A stretch of DNA of 64,000 nucleotides from the NCBI GenBank assembly GCA_905397405.1, contig CAJPVJ010000007.1, positions 55,566-119,565 of the forward strand, written 5' to 3'. A program made the position numbers and the translations under genes. Positions 7,023 through 15,255 of the stretch are shown here, piece after piece. The DNA comes from Oppiella nova. Lineage: Eukaryota > Arthropoda > Arachnida > Sarcoptiformes > Oppiidae. The notes under the pieces were generated by a model. It was not told the DNA's origin. It saw only the letters and a list, made by a program, of their open reading frames with translations, and did not search any database. Numbering within the stretch: the stretch's first letter is position 1; each line of letters opens with the position of its first letter.

Positions 7023-7969
7023 GTGAGAATTGGAATCGTGCTTGTCAACTTATTGTTGGTTTGGAAAAAGGTAGTTCGGAAGCATTAGATTTTTCTAATA
7101 TGCGTATAGCTTTTGAAGTAAGGCAGGCTTTAGATGCTCAGCCTGCAATCACAGAAGTTCTAATTTACAACCTCTCTACCGAGACAATGAATAAGTTCAA
7201 GGGTGAAGGCCAAGATATTGCATTATATGCAGGCTATGAAGGAAATTTGGGTTTAATTTTCCAAGGGCAGGTTTTCCAGTTTCGCCGTGGCCGTGAATCA
7301 CCAACAGATACTTATTTATGTATTGTTGCTCAAAATGCAGATGTTCACCATAACTTTGCTGTTCTTAAGGGAACACTTGCTGCTGGAAGAGATCTTGAAC
7401 ATGAAAAACAGGCAATTTTTGAATCATTTAAAGCCAATGGAGCTCAGTGTGGTTACTTAGCACCTGCTGTCAATGAAGCAAAAGCACCTCGTGGAAAAAC
7501 CTACTGTGGTGCTACTGTAGATTATATGAAAGAGTATGCCGACAATAATAATCAAGACTTAGCATATGACAGCAATGGAGCGATTACGCTTATTAACCGA
7601 AAGCAACCACCCGCTGCAAAAGCTTATGTACTCAGTACAGCGAATGGATTAACAGGTATGCCTCAACTTACTGCAAGTGGGTTATCCGCTGAATGTCTTT
7701 TGAATCCAAAGATAAAAGTTGGAGATCAAATCCAAATAAAGGAAAGTTTAGTTCAAACTCAAAACTATGATACTGGTTACGGTCAGCAAGAAGTTGATAA
7801 GGACTTTAAACAAGCATTTGGTGCTGATGGATACTACAAGGTAGTTGGGGTATCTCATGCAGGCGACACACGTGGTGATATATGGCAAACAAGCATTGTT
7901 GCTTTAGGTGTTGGTGCAACTCAAGCCGTAACAGGCGTTGCAATTCATGGAGTACAGAATGCCGTATGA
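7019..7969 (+). CDS. Phage baseplate hub protein
   Basis: 316 residues from ATG 7019, chosen because ATGA overlaps the upstream TGA and GGTGGAG lies just before. The layout (N-terminal beta domain with LIVGLEKGSS and VLIYNLS, then a helical middle, then a beta C-terminus with PKIKVGDQIQI and DGYYKVVGVSHAGDTRGDIWQT) is that of gp27-like or gpD-like hub proteins, where the last segment forms the lid of the tail tube. It sits directly before the spike gene and overlaps it by 11 bases. Confidence 0.65.
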   Translation: MSENWNRACQLIVGLEKGSSEALDFSNMRIAFEVRQALDAQPAITEVLIYNLSTETMNKFKGEGQDIALYAGYEGNLGLIFQGQVFQFRRGRESPTDTYLCIVAQNADVHHNFAVLKGTLAAGRDLEHEKQAIFESFKANGAQCGYLAPAVNEAKAPRGKTYCGATVDYMKEYADNNNQDLAYDSNGAITLINRKQPPAAKAYVLSTANGLTGMPQLTASGLSAECLLNPKIKVGDQIQIKESLVQTQNYDTGYGQQEVDKDFKQAFGADGYYKVVGVSHAGDTRGDIWQTSIVALGVGATQAVTGVAIHGVQNAV

Positions 7970-8639
7970 TGTTAATCAGTTGGTAAACAATCCAACTAAA
8001 ACATTTCAAGACATGTTAAGTGCACTCAAAGCAGGTTTTTGGGTAGCAACACCTTGTATTGTTGAAAGCTATGACTCTGATAAAGTCACTATCACCGCTT
8101 ATCCTGCAATCAAAATACCCATGCGTAAACAAGACGGTACAATTTCGATGGAAGAAATACCAATCCTTCAAGATGTACCTGTAATGTTCACTAGAGGTGG
8201 CGGTTGTACAATTACACACCCAATTAAAAAAGGGGATGAATGTTTTGTAGTATTTGCTGATCGCTGTATTGATGTGTGGTGGCAGAATGGAGGTGTACAA
8301 CCACCATTTGATAACCGTAAACATGACTTATCTGATGCCTTTGCATTTTTTGCGCCTCAATCACAACCTAACCGGGTTCAAAATATTTCAACTGACGCTT
8401 TACAGATTCGCACTGATGATGGTGATTCTTTCATTGAGTTAAATCCGTCTACCAAAGAGATCAAAATTAAAGCTTCAAAAGTCACCATCGATGCGGAAGT
8501 GGAAATCACAAAGAGTCTGACCGCGACAGGACTTATTAAATCTTTAAAAGATGTGATTGCTAATACAGTTAGTTTATTTGGTCATATCCATATTGGTGTA
8601 CGAACTGGAACAGATAATTCAGGAACACCTAAACCCTAG
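7959..8639 (+). CDS. Phage baseplate spike (Gp138-N family)
   Basis: 226 residues from ATG 7959 (GGAG 7 bases upstream); an ATG at 7938 would overlap the hub gene further. The N-terminus (LSALKAGFWVATPCIVESYD, IPILQDVPVMFTRG, KGDECFVVFADRCIDVWW) matches the OB-fold start of Gp138-type spike proteins (PF18352). The C-terminal DDGDSFIELNPSTKEIKIKA is the repeating beta pattern of a membrane-piercing needle, and an HIHIG-type segment near the tip may bind metal. Location after the hub supports this. Confidence 0.75.
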   Translation: MPYDVNQLVNNPTKTFQDMLSALKAGFWVATPCIVESYDSDKVTITAYPAIKIPMRKQDGTISMEEIPILQDVPVMFTRGGGCTITHPIKKGDECFVVFADRCIDVWWQNGGVQPPFDNRKHDLSDAFAFFAPQSQPNRVQNISTDALQIRTDDGDSFIELNPSTKEIKIKASKVTIDAEVEITKSLTATGLIKSLKDVIANTVSLFGHIHIGVRTGTDNSGTPKP

Positions 8640-8655
8640 CCCTCAAATACAGGAG

Positions 8656-8679
8656 ACCACGTGAAAGCGTGGTTTTTTT
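8656..8679 (+). terminator. Hairpin with T-run lying between Shine-Dalgarno and start codon
   Basis: ACCACG (8656-8661), loop TGAAAG, CGTGGT (8668-8673) and TTTTTT. An AGGAG at 8651-8655 lies directly before it and the next ATG is 8680. It is either a terminator-like element or a structure that brings a distant ribosome site close to the start codon. Confidence 0.55.
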
Positions 8680-9033
8680 ATGCGCTATAGAAAACTAGAC
8701 GAAATAGGCGACTACTCATTTGGGAATAGCCAAGCAAATTTTCACCAGAACACACCTGCAGGTGTTGGTCAGGCTGTATTAACACGCTTAAAGCTTTGGG
8801 TGAATGAATGGTTTTTGAATATTGAAGATGGTACGGATTGGCTAGATCAAGTACTTGGTCGCGGCACAAGCCTATTGTATGAACAGGTCATTAAACAGCG
8901 AATTTTAGGTACGTTTGGCGTAACCGAAATAACTGACTTTTACACGCAATTTGATCCAAACACTCGAAAGCTAAATATTCAAACCACAATCAATACGGTT
9001 TATGGCGAAACAACGCTACAGGAGTCTTTATGA
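8680..9033 (+). CDS. gp25-like (gpW) baseplate wedge / sheath initiator
   Basis: 117 residues. VLTRLKLWVNEWFLNIEDGTDWLDQVLG followed by a helix and FDPNTRKLNIQTTINT is the pattern of the GPW/gp25 family (PF04965), the lysozyme-fold wedge protein from which the contractile sheath starts to polymerise. Normal length for the family. The start at 8680 follows a hairpin at once. Its TGA overlaps the ATG of the baseplate J gene. Confidence 0.75.
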   Translation: MRYRKLDEIGDYSFGNSQANFHQNTPAGVGQAVLTRLKLWVNEWFLNIEDGTDWLDQVLGRGTSLLYEQVIKQRILGTFGVTEITDFYTQFDPNTRKLNIQTTINTVYGETTLQESL

Positions 9034-10175
9034 GCTATGTAACGATCAATGAAAATGGTGTATCAGCGAGTACATTTGATGAAATTCTTGAAGACATAAA
9101 AAGACAATATAAAACGATTTATGGCAATGATGTTTATTTGGAAAATGATAGTCAAGATGGGCAGTTTTTAGCATTCATTGCACGAGCAATTAGTGATACA
9201 GCAGCTATCACAGTCGGAGTTTATAACTCCTTTAGTCCGGTTGATGCTTTAAGTGATGCACTTTCTCGAAATGTGGCCATTAATGGTATTGCTCGAGCGG
9301 TTGCGACCAACTCAACAACACCAGTGATACTGACTGGTGCGATTGGTACGACAATCAACAACGGCATTGTAAGTGATGGTACACACCGATGGTTTTTACC
9401 TCCTGTGGCCGTCATTGATAATTCAGGAACTATTACAGTCAATGCGACATGTGAAGATATTGGCAGTATAGCCGCCACACCACATAGTATTAATAAGATC
9501 ATCACTCCAACTCGTGGATGGGTTTCTGTAAATAATCCCAATGCCGCGGTACTGGGTAATCCTGTTGAAAATGATGCAACATTGCGTCGTCGACAAGTGA
9601 TATCTGTGGCTATTCCATCGATCGGGTTATTGGATGGCACTATGGGTGCAATCGCAGATATATCGGGTGTAACACATTATCAAAATTATGAAAATGAAAC
9701 CGATGTTGTCAATGCATATGGAATGCCTCCACACAGCATGGCCTTTGTTGTAGCAGGTGGAGATGAGCAAACTATTGCTGAGGTAATCAAACTTAAAAAA
9801 ACGATGGGTTGTAGCACAGTTGGAAATATCACCAGAACTGTATTTGATCAAAAAAATAATCCTTCAACCATTCGTTTTTACAGACCGACAATTGTTCCTA
9901 CCCTAGTAAATGTCGCGATTAAGGCACATAGCAATTACAACGACGTAACAGGTGAAAAGATCAAACAGGCTGTGGCTGACTACATTAATAACGTGATGAT
10001 TGGTGGACAGATTACTTCTAAACGGCTTGATATTTCGGCAGCGTTAAGTGGCAGTGTAGAGTCACATAGTTTCGAGATCATCGAAATAAGAATTAATGGG
10101 CAAAGCAGCTTAGATTTGCATTTTACTGAATTAGCAGTTTGTACGGTTAGTGATGTAACTATTGGGGTCTCATGA
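9030..10175 (+). CDS. Baseplate J-like protein
   Basis: 381 residues. The sequence fits the Baseplate_J family (PF04865): an N-terminal helix with FDEILEDIKRQYKTIYG and DSQDGQFLAFIARAISD, a beta-rich middle, then NPVENDATLRRRQVIS and the C-terminal VNVAIKAHSNYN. J proteins form the wedge arms of contractile-tail baseplates. The start overlaps the gp25-like stop (ATGA), and the end overlaps the next start by four bases. Confidence 0.88.
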   Translation: MSYVTINENGVSASTFDEILEDIKRQYKTIYGNDVYLENDSQDGQFLAFIARAISDTAAITVGVYNSFSPVDALSDALSRNVAINGIARAVATNSTTPVILTGAIGTTINNGIVSDGTHRWFLPPVAVIDNSGTITVNATCEDIGSIAATPHSINKIITPTRGWVSVNNPNAAVLGNPVENDATLRRRQVISVAIPSIGLLDGTMGAIADISGVTHYQNYENETDVVNAYGMPPHSMAFVVAGGDEQTIAEVIKLKKTMGCSTVGNITRTVFDQKNNPSTIRFYRPTIVPTLVNVAIKAHSNYNDVTGEKIKQAVADYINNVMIGGQITSKRLDISAALSGSVESHSFEIIEIRINGQSSLDLHFTELAVCTVSDVTIGVS

Positions 10176-10855
10176 TGAAAATTGATGACTATCTAAAGTT
10201 GATTACCAGTCAACATCGGGGTAAACCAAAATTTGAAGCGATGATACGAACCACATTACAGCCAATTATTGATGTTCGTAACACTATACAAACTTTACCG
10301 AGTCATTTCGATATCGAAACAGCTACAGGTGATCAATTAGTAACGTTAGCAAAATGGGTCGGTGCGCCAACAACGACACCGAACGCCGTAGCATTGCCTC
10401 TCTTTGGTTTTGATGGTCAACCAGCAGCACTGCCATTTGGTGAAACCAATAATCCTAGTGCTGGTGGTTTTTGGCGTGAATCTGGTCAAACAGGAAATAC
10501 AACAGGGACCATTGAAACAGAGCTACTTAAAAAAGTGATCAAGGCACAAATTTATAGAAATAGCTGCGGATGTTCCTTGTTTGATGCTTATAAAGTTTTG
10601 GATTTTATTCTTAATGAGCGATACACGGTTTTTGATAGTGGTTTGATGTGGATTGGAATTGGTGTTCAGTCATCAATGGCAGTCACAACAAGGCAATTAG
10701 TACGCGTGATGATTCCCAAGCCAGCAGGTGTAGGGATTAAATTCTTTACAAACTGGTTTGAGAGTTTCGGCTGGGTAGATCAGCCGGATAGTTTAGGTTT
10801 TGGTGAAACAGGTGACACCAATAAGGGTGGTTATTGGATAGAGGAGTCATATTAA
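10172..10855 (+). CDS. DUF2612 baseplate/tail protein
   Basis: 227 residues. An N-terminal helical part (FDIETATGDQLVTLAKWVGAP) is followed by two related segments, LPLFGFDGQPAALPFGETN...GGFW and DSLGFGETGDTNKGGYW, and the pattern fits DUF2612 proteins that take the place of gpI in these baseplates. It is coupled to J by a 4-base overlap. Function as a wedge or fibre-attachment component is inferred from gene order. Confidence 0.7.
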   Translation: MMKIDDYLKLITSQHRGKPKFEAMIRTTLQPIIDVRNTIQTLPSHFDIETATGDQLVTLAKWVGAPTTTPNAVALPLFGFDGQPAALPFGETNNPSAGGFWRESGQTGNTTGTIETELLKKVIKAQIYRNSCGCSLFDAYKVLDFILNERYTVFDSGLMWIGIGVQSSMAVTTRQLVRVMIPKPAGVGIKFFTNWFESFGWVDQPDSLGFGETGDTNKGGYWIEESY

Positions 10856-11341
10856 ATGGCTAATATTGAAAAATTAATTGAATTTGCTGTAAACGGTGAA
10901 AAGAATACAAACGAGTTAAACCAAACCAATGGTTTCCCAGCTGCACTTAAACCAGCTCGACAATGGTTTAACTGGTTATTTAACTCATTGACAGTAAAAG
11001 TAAATGAATTAATTGATGGTTTAGATAATCAAGCTAAGGCTCTCGATAATTTCATTGAAACCAGTAACACTAATCAAAAATGGCAAGATGTTTCAAGCAT
11101 TAGAGTCAAAGATACAACTTATACAAACAGCACAGGTTTTCCAATTTTTATCAATATCCTTGTTTCTGGAAATGATGGTGATTCCGATGCTGAGCTATTT
11201 ATTAATGGTATTAAAGTTGGTGTTTTTCACTGTGGATATGGTACACGAGGCACGGTAACAATCTCTGCAATTGTACCTAATAATGGTATGTATAAATTGA
11301 CAACTGGCAGTGGAATTTGGGCTTGGACGGAGTTGCGTTAA
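10856..11341 (+). CDS. Short tail fibre-like protein
   Basis: 161 residues. The N-terminus (MANIEKLIEFAVNGEK, then FPAALKPARQWFNWLFN) is of the kind found at the base of Acinetobacter phage tail fibres, followed by a helical linker and a beta-rich C-terminus (WQDVSSIRVKDTTYTN, PIFINILVSG) that looks like a small fibre tip. It starts directly after the DUF2612 stop, and its TAA overlaps the next ATG. A receptor-binding or fibre-anchor role is inferred. Confidence 0.55.
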   Translation: MANIEKLIEFAVNGEKNTNELNQTNGFPAALKPARQWFNWLFNSLTVKVNELIDGLDNQAKALDNFIETSNTNQKWQDVSSIRVKDTTYTNSTGFPIFINILVSGNDGDSDAELFINGIKVGVFHCGYGTRGTVTISAIVPNNGMYKLTTGSGIWAWTELR

Positions 11342-11745
11342 TGAAATATTTTAAAAAAAATAATGATGTTTATGCATTTGAAGATGGGCAACTAGATTTA
11401 GTCACTGAAGGCTTTATCCAGATGACTAAAGATGAAATTGATCGACATTTAAATCCAGATAAATTTTTATCTGATGAACAAAAGCACCAAAATTATTTAG
11501 CATCATTAAAACCTTTGACTCGTCGACAGTTTTTATTAGCACTTGCAACAAATGATCTTGATGATCAAATCGAAACTGCAATTGCTGAAATTAAAAATTT
11601 AAAAAAGAAAAAGTTAATGAGCATTGAATTTAACGAAAGCACACAGTTCGAGCGTACAAGTGATGCGGTTGCACAATTATTGCAATTAATTAATTTGGAT
11701 GAAGAACAGATAAATACCTTGTGGGAAAAAGCAATGAAGCTTTAA
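11341..11745 (+). CDS. Phage protein of the tail fibre region, assembly-type
   Basis: 134 residues from ATG 11341, which overlaps the upstream TAA (TAATG). Contains LKPLTRRQFLLAL in the middle, then a charged helix and a C-terminal helix. Similar small proteins follow fibre genes in Acinetobacter phages and may help fibre assembly. An upstream in-frame start (11317) is possible but would only overlap the fibre gene. I do not know its function. Confidence 0.5.
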   Translation: MKYFKKNNDVYAFEDGQLDLVTEGFIQMTKDEIDRHLNPDKFLSDEQKHQNYLASLKPLTRRQFLLALATNDLDDQIETAIAEIKNLKKKKLMSIEFNESTQFERTSDAVAQLLQLINLDEEQINTLWEKAMKL

Positions 11746-11770
11746 ATCTTATAAAAGTGAAGGTTATAAA

Positions 11771-12085
11771 ATGAGTTGTGAGCAATCTCTAAATATCATT
11801 CGGGGTGATACGTTTAGTTATGCGTGTCATTATGATGATCCTCAAGATAAACCTATTGATTTATCAATTACAGAATTTGAGGCCTTAATTGAAACCTTAA
11901 GTCAGTCGTGGACAGGTCCATTAACAGTTTTAAAACTTGATCAAGTCACCAATAAGGGTGACTTTTTAATTACTGCAACGAGTACCAATGATTGGCCAGT
12001 CGGTGAATTGCAGATTCGCCTTGTGAGAGTCGTAAGCGGTATTCGTTCAACTGTATTGATACCTGTCATAGTTATACGAGGCTAG
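11771..12085 (+). CDS. Small phage tail-region protein, possible fibre adaptor
   Basis: 104 residues, beta-rich, starting MSCEQSLNIIRGDTFSYAC and ending IPVIVIRG. The opening I-x-R-G-D-T-F and the overall pattern recall N-terminal domains of baseplate upper proteins that hold fibres. It ends one base before the large fibre gene. The family is not firmly recognised. Confidence 0.45.
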   Translation: MSCEQSLNIIRGDTFSYACHYDDPQDKPIDLSITEFEALIETLSQSWTGPLTVLKLDQVTNKGDFLITATSTNDWPVGELQIRLVRVVSGIRSTVLIPVIVIRG

Positions 12086-12086
12086 A

Positions 12087-13409
12087 ATGGATGTACTACA
12101 AATTAAAAATGGTGACTCTTTAACAATTAAACTTAATGAGGGTGATACATTAAAACTGTTCACCAATACTATTGTTATTGCTGGTGATGGAGCAGTTAGT
12201 GCCGTTCAATCCGTCAACGCTAAAACAGGTCATATCGTTTTAAAAGCTGAAGATGTTGGAGCGGATCAGAAAGGTTCAGCGAATACTGTCAAAGAATTAC
12301 TTTCATTAGATATAAATCAAGTGAAATCACTGGCAGAAACCAATCAGCTTAAATTATCGCAAAAAGTTGATATACAAGACTTTGAACTTGCTCAAGAACA
12401 AGTTGAGTTAAATCGCTTAGCAATACTTAGCAAAGCAGATATCCAAGCACTAGCTCAACTTGCATTACTTGTAGAAACAAAAGCAGATCAAGCTTATGTT
12501 CAGCAGCAAATAGCAAAATTGGTAGGTTCTGCACCAGAAGCATTAGACACAATCTATGAGCTGGCAACAGCTTTACAGAACAATCAAAGTTTGATTGATG
12601 GTTTAAATCAATCTGTCGCTAATCGTGTTCGCTTTGATGTTGCGACTCAAGTTTTAACTGAAATTCAGAAGCAAAATGCATGTACAAATATTGGTGCTGA
12701 AAAGCTTGGTACAGCTCAACAGTTGCTCAGTCAAATTACCGCACAATCTTTGGGTGCAGCAACAACAGCGCAAGGCGTTAAAGCCGATACTGCGCTACAA
12801 AGTGCAGATGTAGCCCCCGTGGCTTTGTCTGGACAATTTAGTAGTTTAAATGGTCAGAATAAAATATTTGATGTTGTATATTCAGCCTATACAGAGGGTG
12901 TAAGTTCTGTAATTACGGCTAGTGATTCATTAGGAACGATGCTGAGTAAATTACAGTCTCAAATTAAGGCTGGTGGTGGGAGCTCAAAAGTTGAATGGGT
13001 TTCAATTGAAGAAATTGGAACTTTAAATATACAAGCATTTGAATATGCACTATTTGATAATTATGGCAAAAGGTCAAAAATTGAATTTGCTCGTATTGAT
13101 GGTAATTTATGGATTCGAGGTATTTTTAAATTAAAGGTCTCAGGATACTTAAACAATTTAAAGTTTTTTGAAATTAAAGATAAGAAATATATTTGTTATG
13201 CGGGTGGATCAAATTATCCATATTTCGGTGCGATTGATATTACAAATGGTGCAAACTATTACAAATGGCGCTTAGGCTCGAACCAGTCCACTTATGATGA
13301 ATACTCAACAAATGGAGCAATTCAGTCAATTGTTATCTTTGAAAATATTTCGCCAACAAATGATTGGTTTATGATTAAGCCACAATGTATTGGTACGCTT
13401 GTCATTTGA
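12087..13409 (+). CDS. Tail fibre protein
   Basis: 440 residues. Residues about 40-58 carry VQSVNAKTGHIVLKAEDVGA, a motif very common at the base of tail fibres. It is followed by a long helical, Gln- and Ala-rich segment (about 60-220, coiled-coil character), the fibre-typical SLGAATTAQ, and an AT-richer C-terminal beta domain (about 300-440) that would be the receptor-binding tip. It directly follows the small adaptor-like gene and precedes the lysis genes. The tip should set host range. Confidence 0.75.
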   Translation: MDVLQIKNGDSLTIKLNEGDTLKLFTNTIVIAGDGAVSAVQSVNAKTGHIVLKAEDVGADQKGSANTVKELLSLDINQVKSLAETNQLKLSQKVDIQDFELAQEQVELNRLAILSKADIQALAQLALLVETKADQAYVQQQIAKLVGSAPEALDTIYELATALQNNQSLIDGLNQSVANRVRFDVATQVLTEIQKQNACTNIGAEKLGTAQQLLSQITAQSLGAATTAQGVKADTALQSADVAPVALSGQFSSLNGQNKIFDVVYSAYTEGVSSVITASDSLGTMLSKLQSQIKAGGGSSKVEWVSIEEIGTLNIQAFEYALFDNYGKRSKIEFARIDGNLWIRGIFKLKVSGYLNNLKFFEIKDKKYICYAGGSNYPYFGAIDITNGANYYKWRLGSNQSTYDEYSTNGAIQSIVIFENISPTNDWFMIKPQCIGTLVI

Positions 13410-13459
13410 TTAAAAAGATTTGCATTAGATGAAATAACTTTATAAACAAGATTTCCATT

Positions 13460-13480
13460 AGCACCGAAAGGTGCTTTTTT
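13460..13480 (+). terminator. Intrinsic terminator after the tail fibre gene
   Basis: AGCACC (13460-13465), GAAA tetraloop, GGTGCT (13470-13475) and T's to 13480. It lies between the tail fibre and lysis genes. Confidence 0.75.
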
Positions 13481-13502
13481 ATTGCCAAAAATAGGAGGTT
13501 AC

Positions 13503-13781
13503 ATGCAAGAGCATGAAAAAACATTACTGACTTTAATTGCAATTGGAGGGCTGATCGGTATGAGTAAGCTTCTAGTTTCAACAGAAAAACTCACGTTCCG
13601 CGTTATTATCGGAAGAACAATACTTGGTTCTGCATCATCATTAGTCGCGGGATTAGTTTTGCTTCAGATACCTAGTATTTCACCATTGGCATTACTTGGA
13701 ATTGGTAGCGCTTTGGGTATTTTAGGTTCTACTTTTATCGAAGAATACTTAAAGAAGAATGCTAAGAAGTGGGGTGCTTAA
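13503..13781 (+). CDS. Phage holin (small membrane protein)
   Basis: 92 residues from ATG 13503 with an excellent ribosome site (AGGAGG, 5 bases away). Two to three hydrophobic segments (LLTLIAIGGLIGMSKLL, ASSLVAGLVLLQI, ALLGIGSALGILGSTF) and a charged C-terminus (KKNAKKWGA) are holin features. The TAA overlaps the ATG of the endolysin, so the pair is coupled. It would form the inner-membrane hole that releases the endolysin, which has no signal sequence. Confidence 0.75.
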   Translation: MQEHEKTLLTLIAIGGLIGMSKLLVSTEKLTFRVIIGRTILGSASSLVAGLVLLQIPSISPLALLGIGSALGILGSTFIEEYLKKNAKKWGA

Positions 13782-14218
13782 TGAAAACAAGTGCTAATGG
13801 AATTAATCTGATTTGTGGTTTTGAGGGGCTAGAGCTCAAAGCATACGATGATGGTGTGGGGGTATGGACCATCGGTTATGGTACTACTATCGTAAATGGT
13901 ATTAAGGTTAAGAAAGGCGATATTTGTACGGTCGAACAAGCTAAAAGTTATATGGCTCAAGATTTAAAGAAATTTGAATCTGCGGTTAATACGGCTGTAA
14001 AGATCCCATTAAATCAAAACCAGTTTGATGCGATGGTATCTTTGACATACAACATCGGCATTGGTGCATTTAAAAGCTCAACACTACTTAAAAAGTTAAA
14101 TGCAAAAGATTATAAAGGCGCGGCAGAGCAATTCCTACGCTGGAACCGTGGAGGTGGTCGAGTTCTGAATGGACTTATAAAGCGCAGAAAAATTGAAATG
14201 GAGTTATTTTTAAAATGA
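13781..14218 (+). CDS. Phage endolysin, lysozyme family GH24
   Basis: 145 residues, the normal length of T4-lysozyme-type endolysins (PF00959). GFEGLELKAYDDGVGVWTIGYGTT carries the catalytic Glu, Asp and Thr of the E-D-T triad, and QFDAMVSLTYNIG, SSTLLKKLN and FLRWNRGGG-type segments follow as expected. There is no signal or SAR segment at the N-terminus, so it needs the holin. The start at 13781 overlaps the holin stop; a start four codons earlier is less likely. It overlaps the broken spanin gene as ATGA. Confidence 0.92.
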   Translation: MKTSANGINLICGFEGLELKAYDDGVGVWTIGYGTTIVNGIKVKKGDICTVEQAKSYMAQDLKKFESAVNTAVKIPLNQNQFDAMVSLTYNIGIGAFKSSTLLKKLNAKDYKGAAEQFLRWNRGGGRVLNGLIKRRKIEMELFLK

Positions 14219-14385
14219 CACTATTCCAAATCATCTCAAAATGGCGAGAAATCTTAATCGGACTTCTCGCTTTTTTGTAGATTGTTTGTCTTGCCTTACT
14301 GAACCACAAAGTAGGGCAGATCCAGAAATACAAACAGACTGAAATTATTATTCAAACTGAGAATGCGAAAGCCAGAGCTGTCTTG
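14215..14385 (+). pseudogene. Spanin (Rz-like) gene, 5' part, broken
   Basis: ATG 14215 overlaps the endolysin TGA, the usual place for an inner-membrane spanin. It reads MTLFQIISKWREILIGLLAFL, then an in-frame TAG (14278-14280), then continues in the same frame as IVCLALLNHKVGQIQKYKQ and a helical stretch to about 14385, after which the similarity to a spanin is lost. A membrane anchor followed by a charged coiled-coil is the Rz layout. The probable 3' part lies at 15256-15417. Without a spanin the outer membrane step of lysis would be impaired. Confidence 0.55.
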
Positions 14386-14484
14386 CTGTTTTTGAGACAT
14401 TTCCTTTGTTTTCTTCAATGACTTTTATCTTTTAAGCTTTAAATTCTGCTGTGTTTTCATCAGCACTCATCAAACTCAAAATAT
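14386..14484. other. Short junction between spanin remnant and immunity gene
   Basis: About 100 bases with no gene. This is where the spanin-like frame breaks off and AT-rich foreign DNA begins, so it probably contains the left junction of the inserted immunity cassette. Confidence 0.35.
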
Positions 14485-14979
14485 TCATTCCCAATATTTC
14501 TGTCCCTCATTAATTGCAAAATTCACTATAAAATTACGAAAATTTCTTTCTACTTTTTTCCACTCTTCTCTGCTATCCATTCGGTTTGCTACTATTATAG
14601 AGCCATAATCCTCTTTAGTTTCATCTAACCTTAATAGCAATAAATCATTATCTCCCAAAAACTCACCAATAATATAATCCCCAAAGATGAAATCATCTCT
14701 ATAATCATGCATAAATTCTTGTGTTTTTACTTCTATGAAATATAAATCTAATAATATTAACCCCCACTGTCCATATATAACATCTTCAAACAAATATGCA
14801 CCATTAGAAATTCTATAGAATTCTATAAAATCTTCAGAAAAGGGTATATCATTAAATTCATTTATTCCATGTAAGAACCTACATCTAAATAACATATCTA
14901 TGGAAATATTATTTATTGCTTTAGGTTTCGTCCAACTATTTTTTAATAAACCTACATTGACTTCAAAACTATAATTCAT
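14485..14979 (-). CDS. SUKH (SMI1/KNR4) family immunity protein
   Basis: 164 residues from ATG at 14979. IPFSEDFIEFYRISNGAYLF followed by YGQWGLILL is the core signature of the SMI1/KNR4-SUKH family (PF09346), whose bacterial members are mostly immunity proteins that neutralise polymorphic or contact-dependent toxins in the cytoplasm. The frame runs on upstream without a stop for another 49 codons, including an HNH-type toxin remnant, so an earlier in-frame GTG (15039) is possible but would start inside that remnant. It has no complete cognate toxin nearby: an orphan immunity gene. Confidence 0.7.
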   Translation of the reverse strand: MNYSFEVNVGLLKNSWTKPKAINNISIDMLFRCRFLHGINEFNDIPFSEDFIEFYRISNGAYLFEDVIYGQWGLILLDLYFIEVKTQEFMHDYRDDFIFGDYIIGEFLGDNDLLLLRLDETKEDYGSIIVANRMDSREEWKKVERNFRNFIVNFAINEGQKYWE

Positions 14980-15021
14980 ACTTGTACCTATTCCAAAACT
15001 GAGAATATTCCCTTTAATGCA

Positions 15022-15126
15022 TTTTCTTTGTAAAGGCACTAAATTATTAAAATTATTAGTACCTCCAAATATTAGAGGCTTAATATGATGAATATCATTT
15101 TCACTCCAACCACCTACTGGTGTCTT
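15022..15126 (-). pseudogene. C-terminal remnant of an HNH-type polymorphic toxin
   Basis: On the - strand, just after a TAA (15127-15129), the frame reads WSENDIHHIKPL, GGTNN, NLVPL. This is the DIHHI...GGTNxxxNL core of HNH/LHH nuclease domains at toxin tips. The usual final His segment is absent because the sequence turns into unrelated residues and then, in the same frame, the SUKH gene. Only about 35 toxin residues remain, so it should be inactive. SUKH proteins commonly follow such nucleases, which supports the pairing. Confidence 0.55.
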
Positions 15127-15255
15127 TTAACCACCGTCAAACCGCTATTTAATATATCCACCACCTTTTAGATTCACTAAAAATAACATAATAGAGCTTA
15201 TGTAAAAACTTTGATAAGTTCTCATGTAAAATGCTACCGTGTCCTAAACTACTAA

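Noticed and set aside
9221-9640. 139-codon - strand frame within baseplate J
   Set aside because: It is the shadow of a well-supported gene with strong family features on the + strand.
13781-14218. Endolysin as a SAR (signal-arrest-release) type
   Set aside because: The N-terminus MKTSANGINLICGFEG has no membrane segment, so it depends on the holin.
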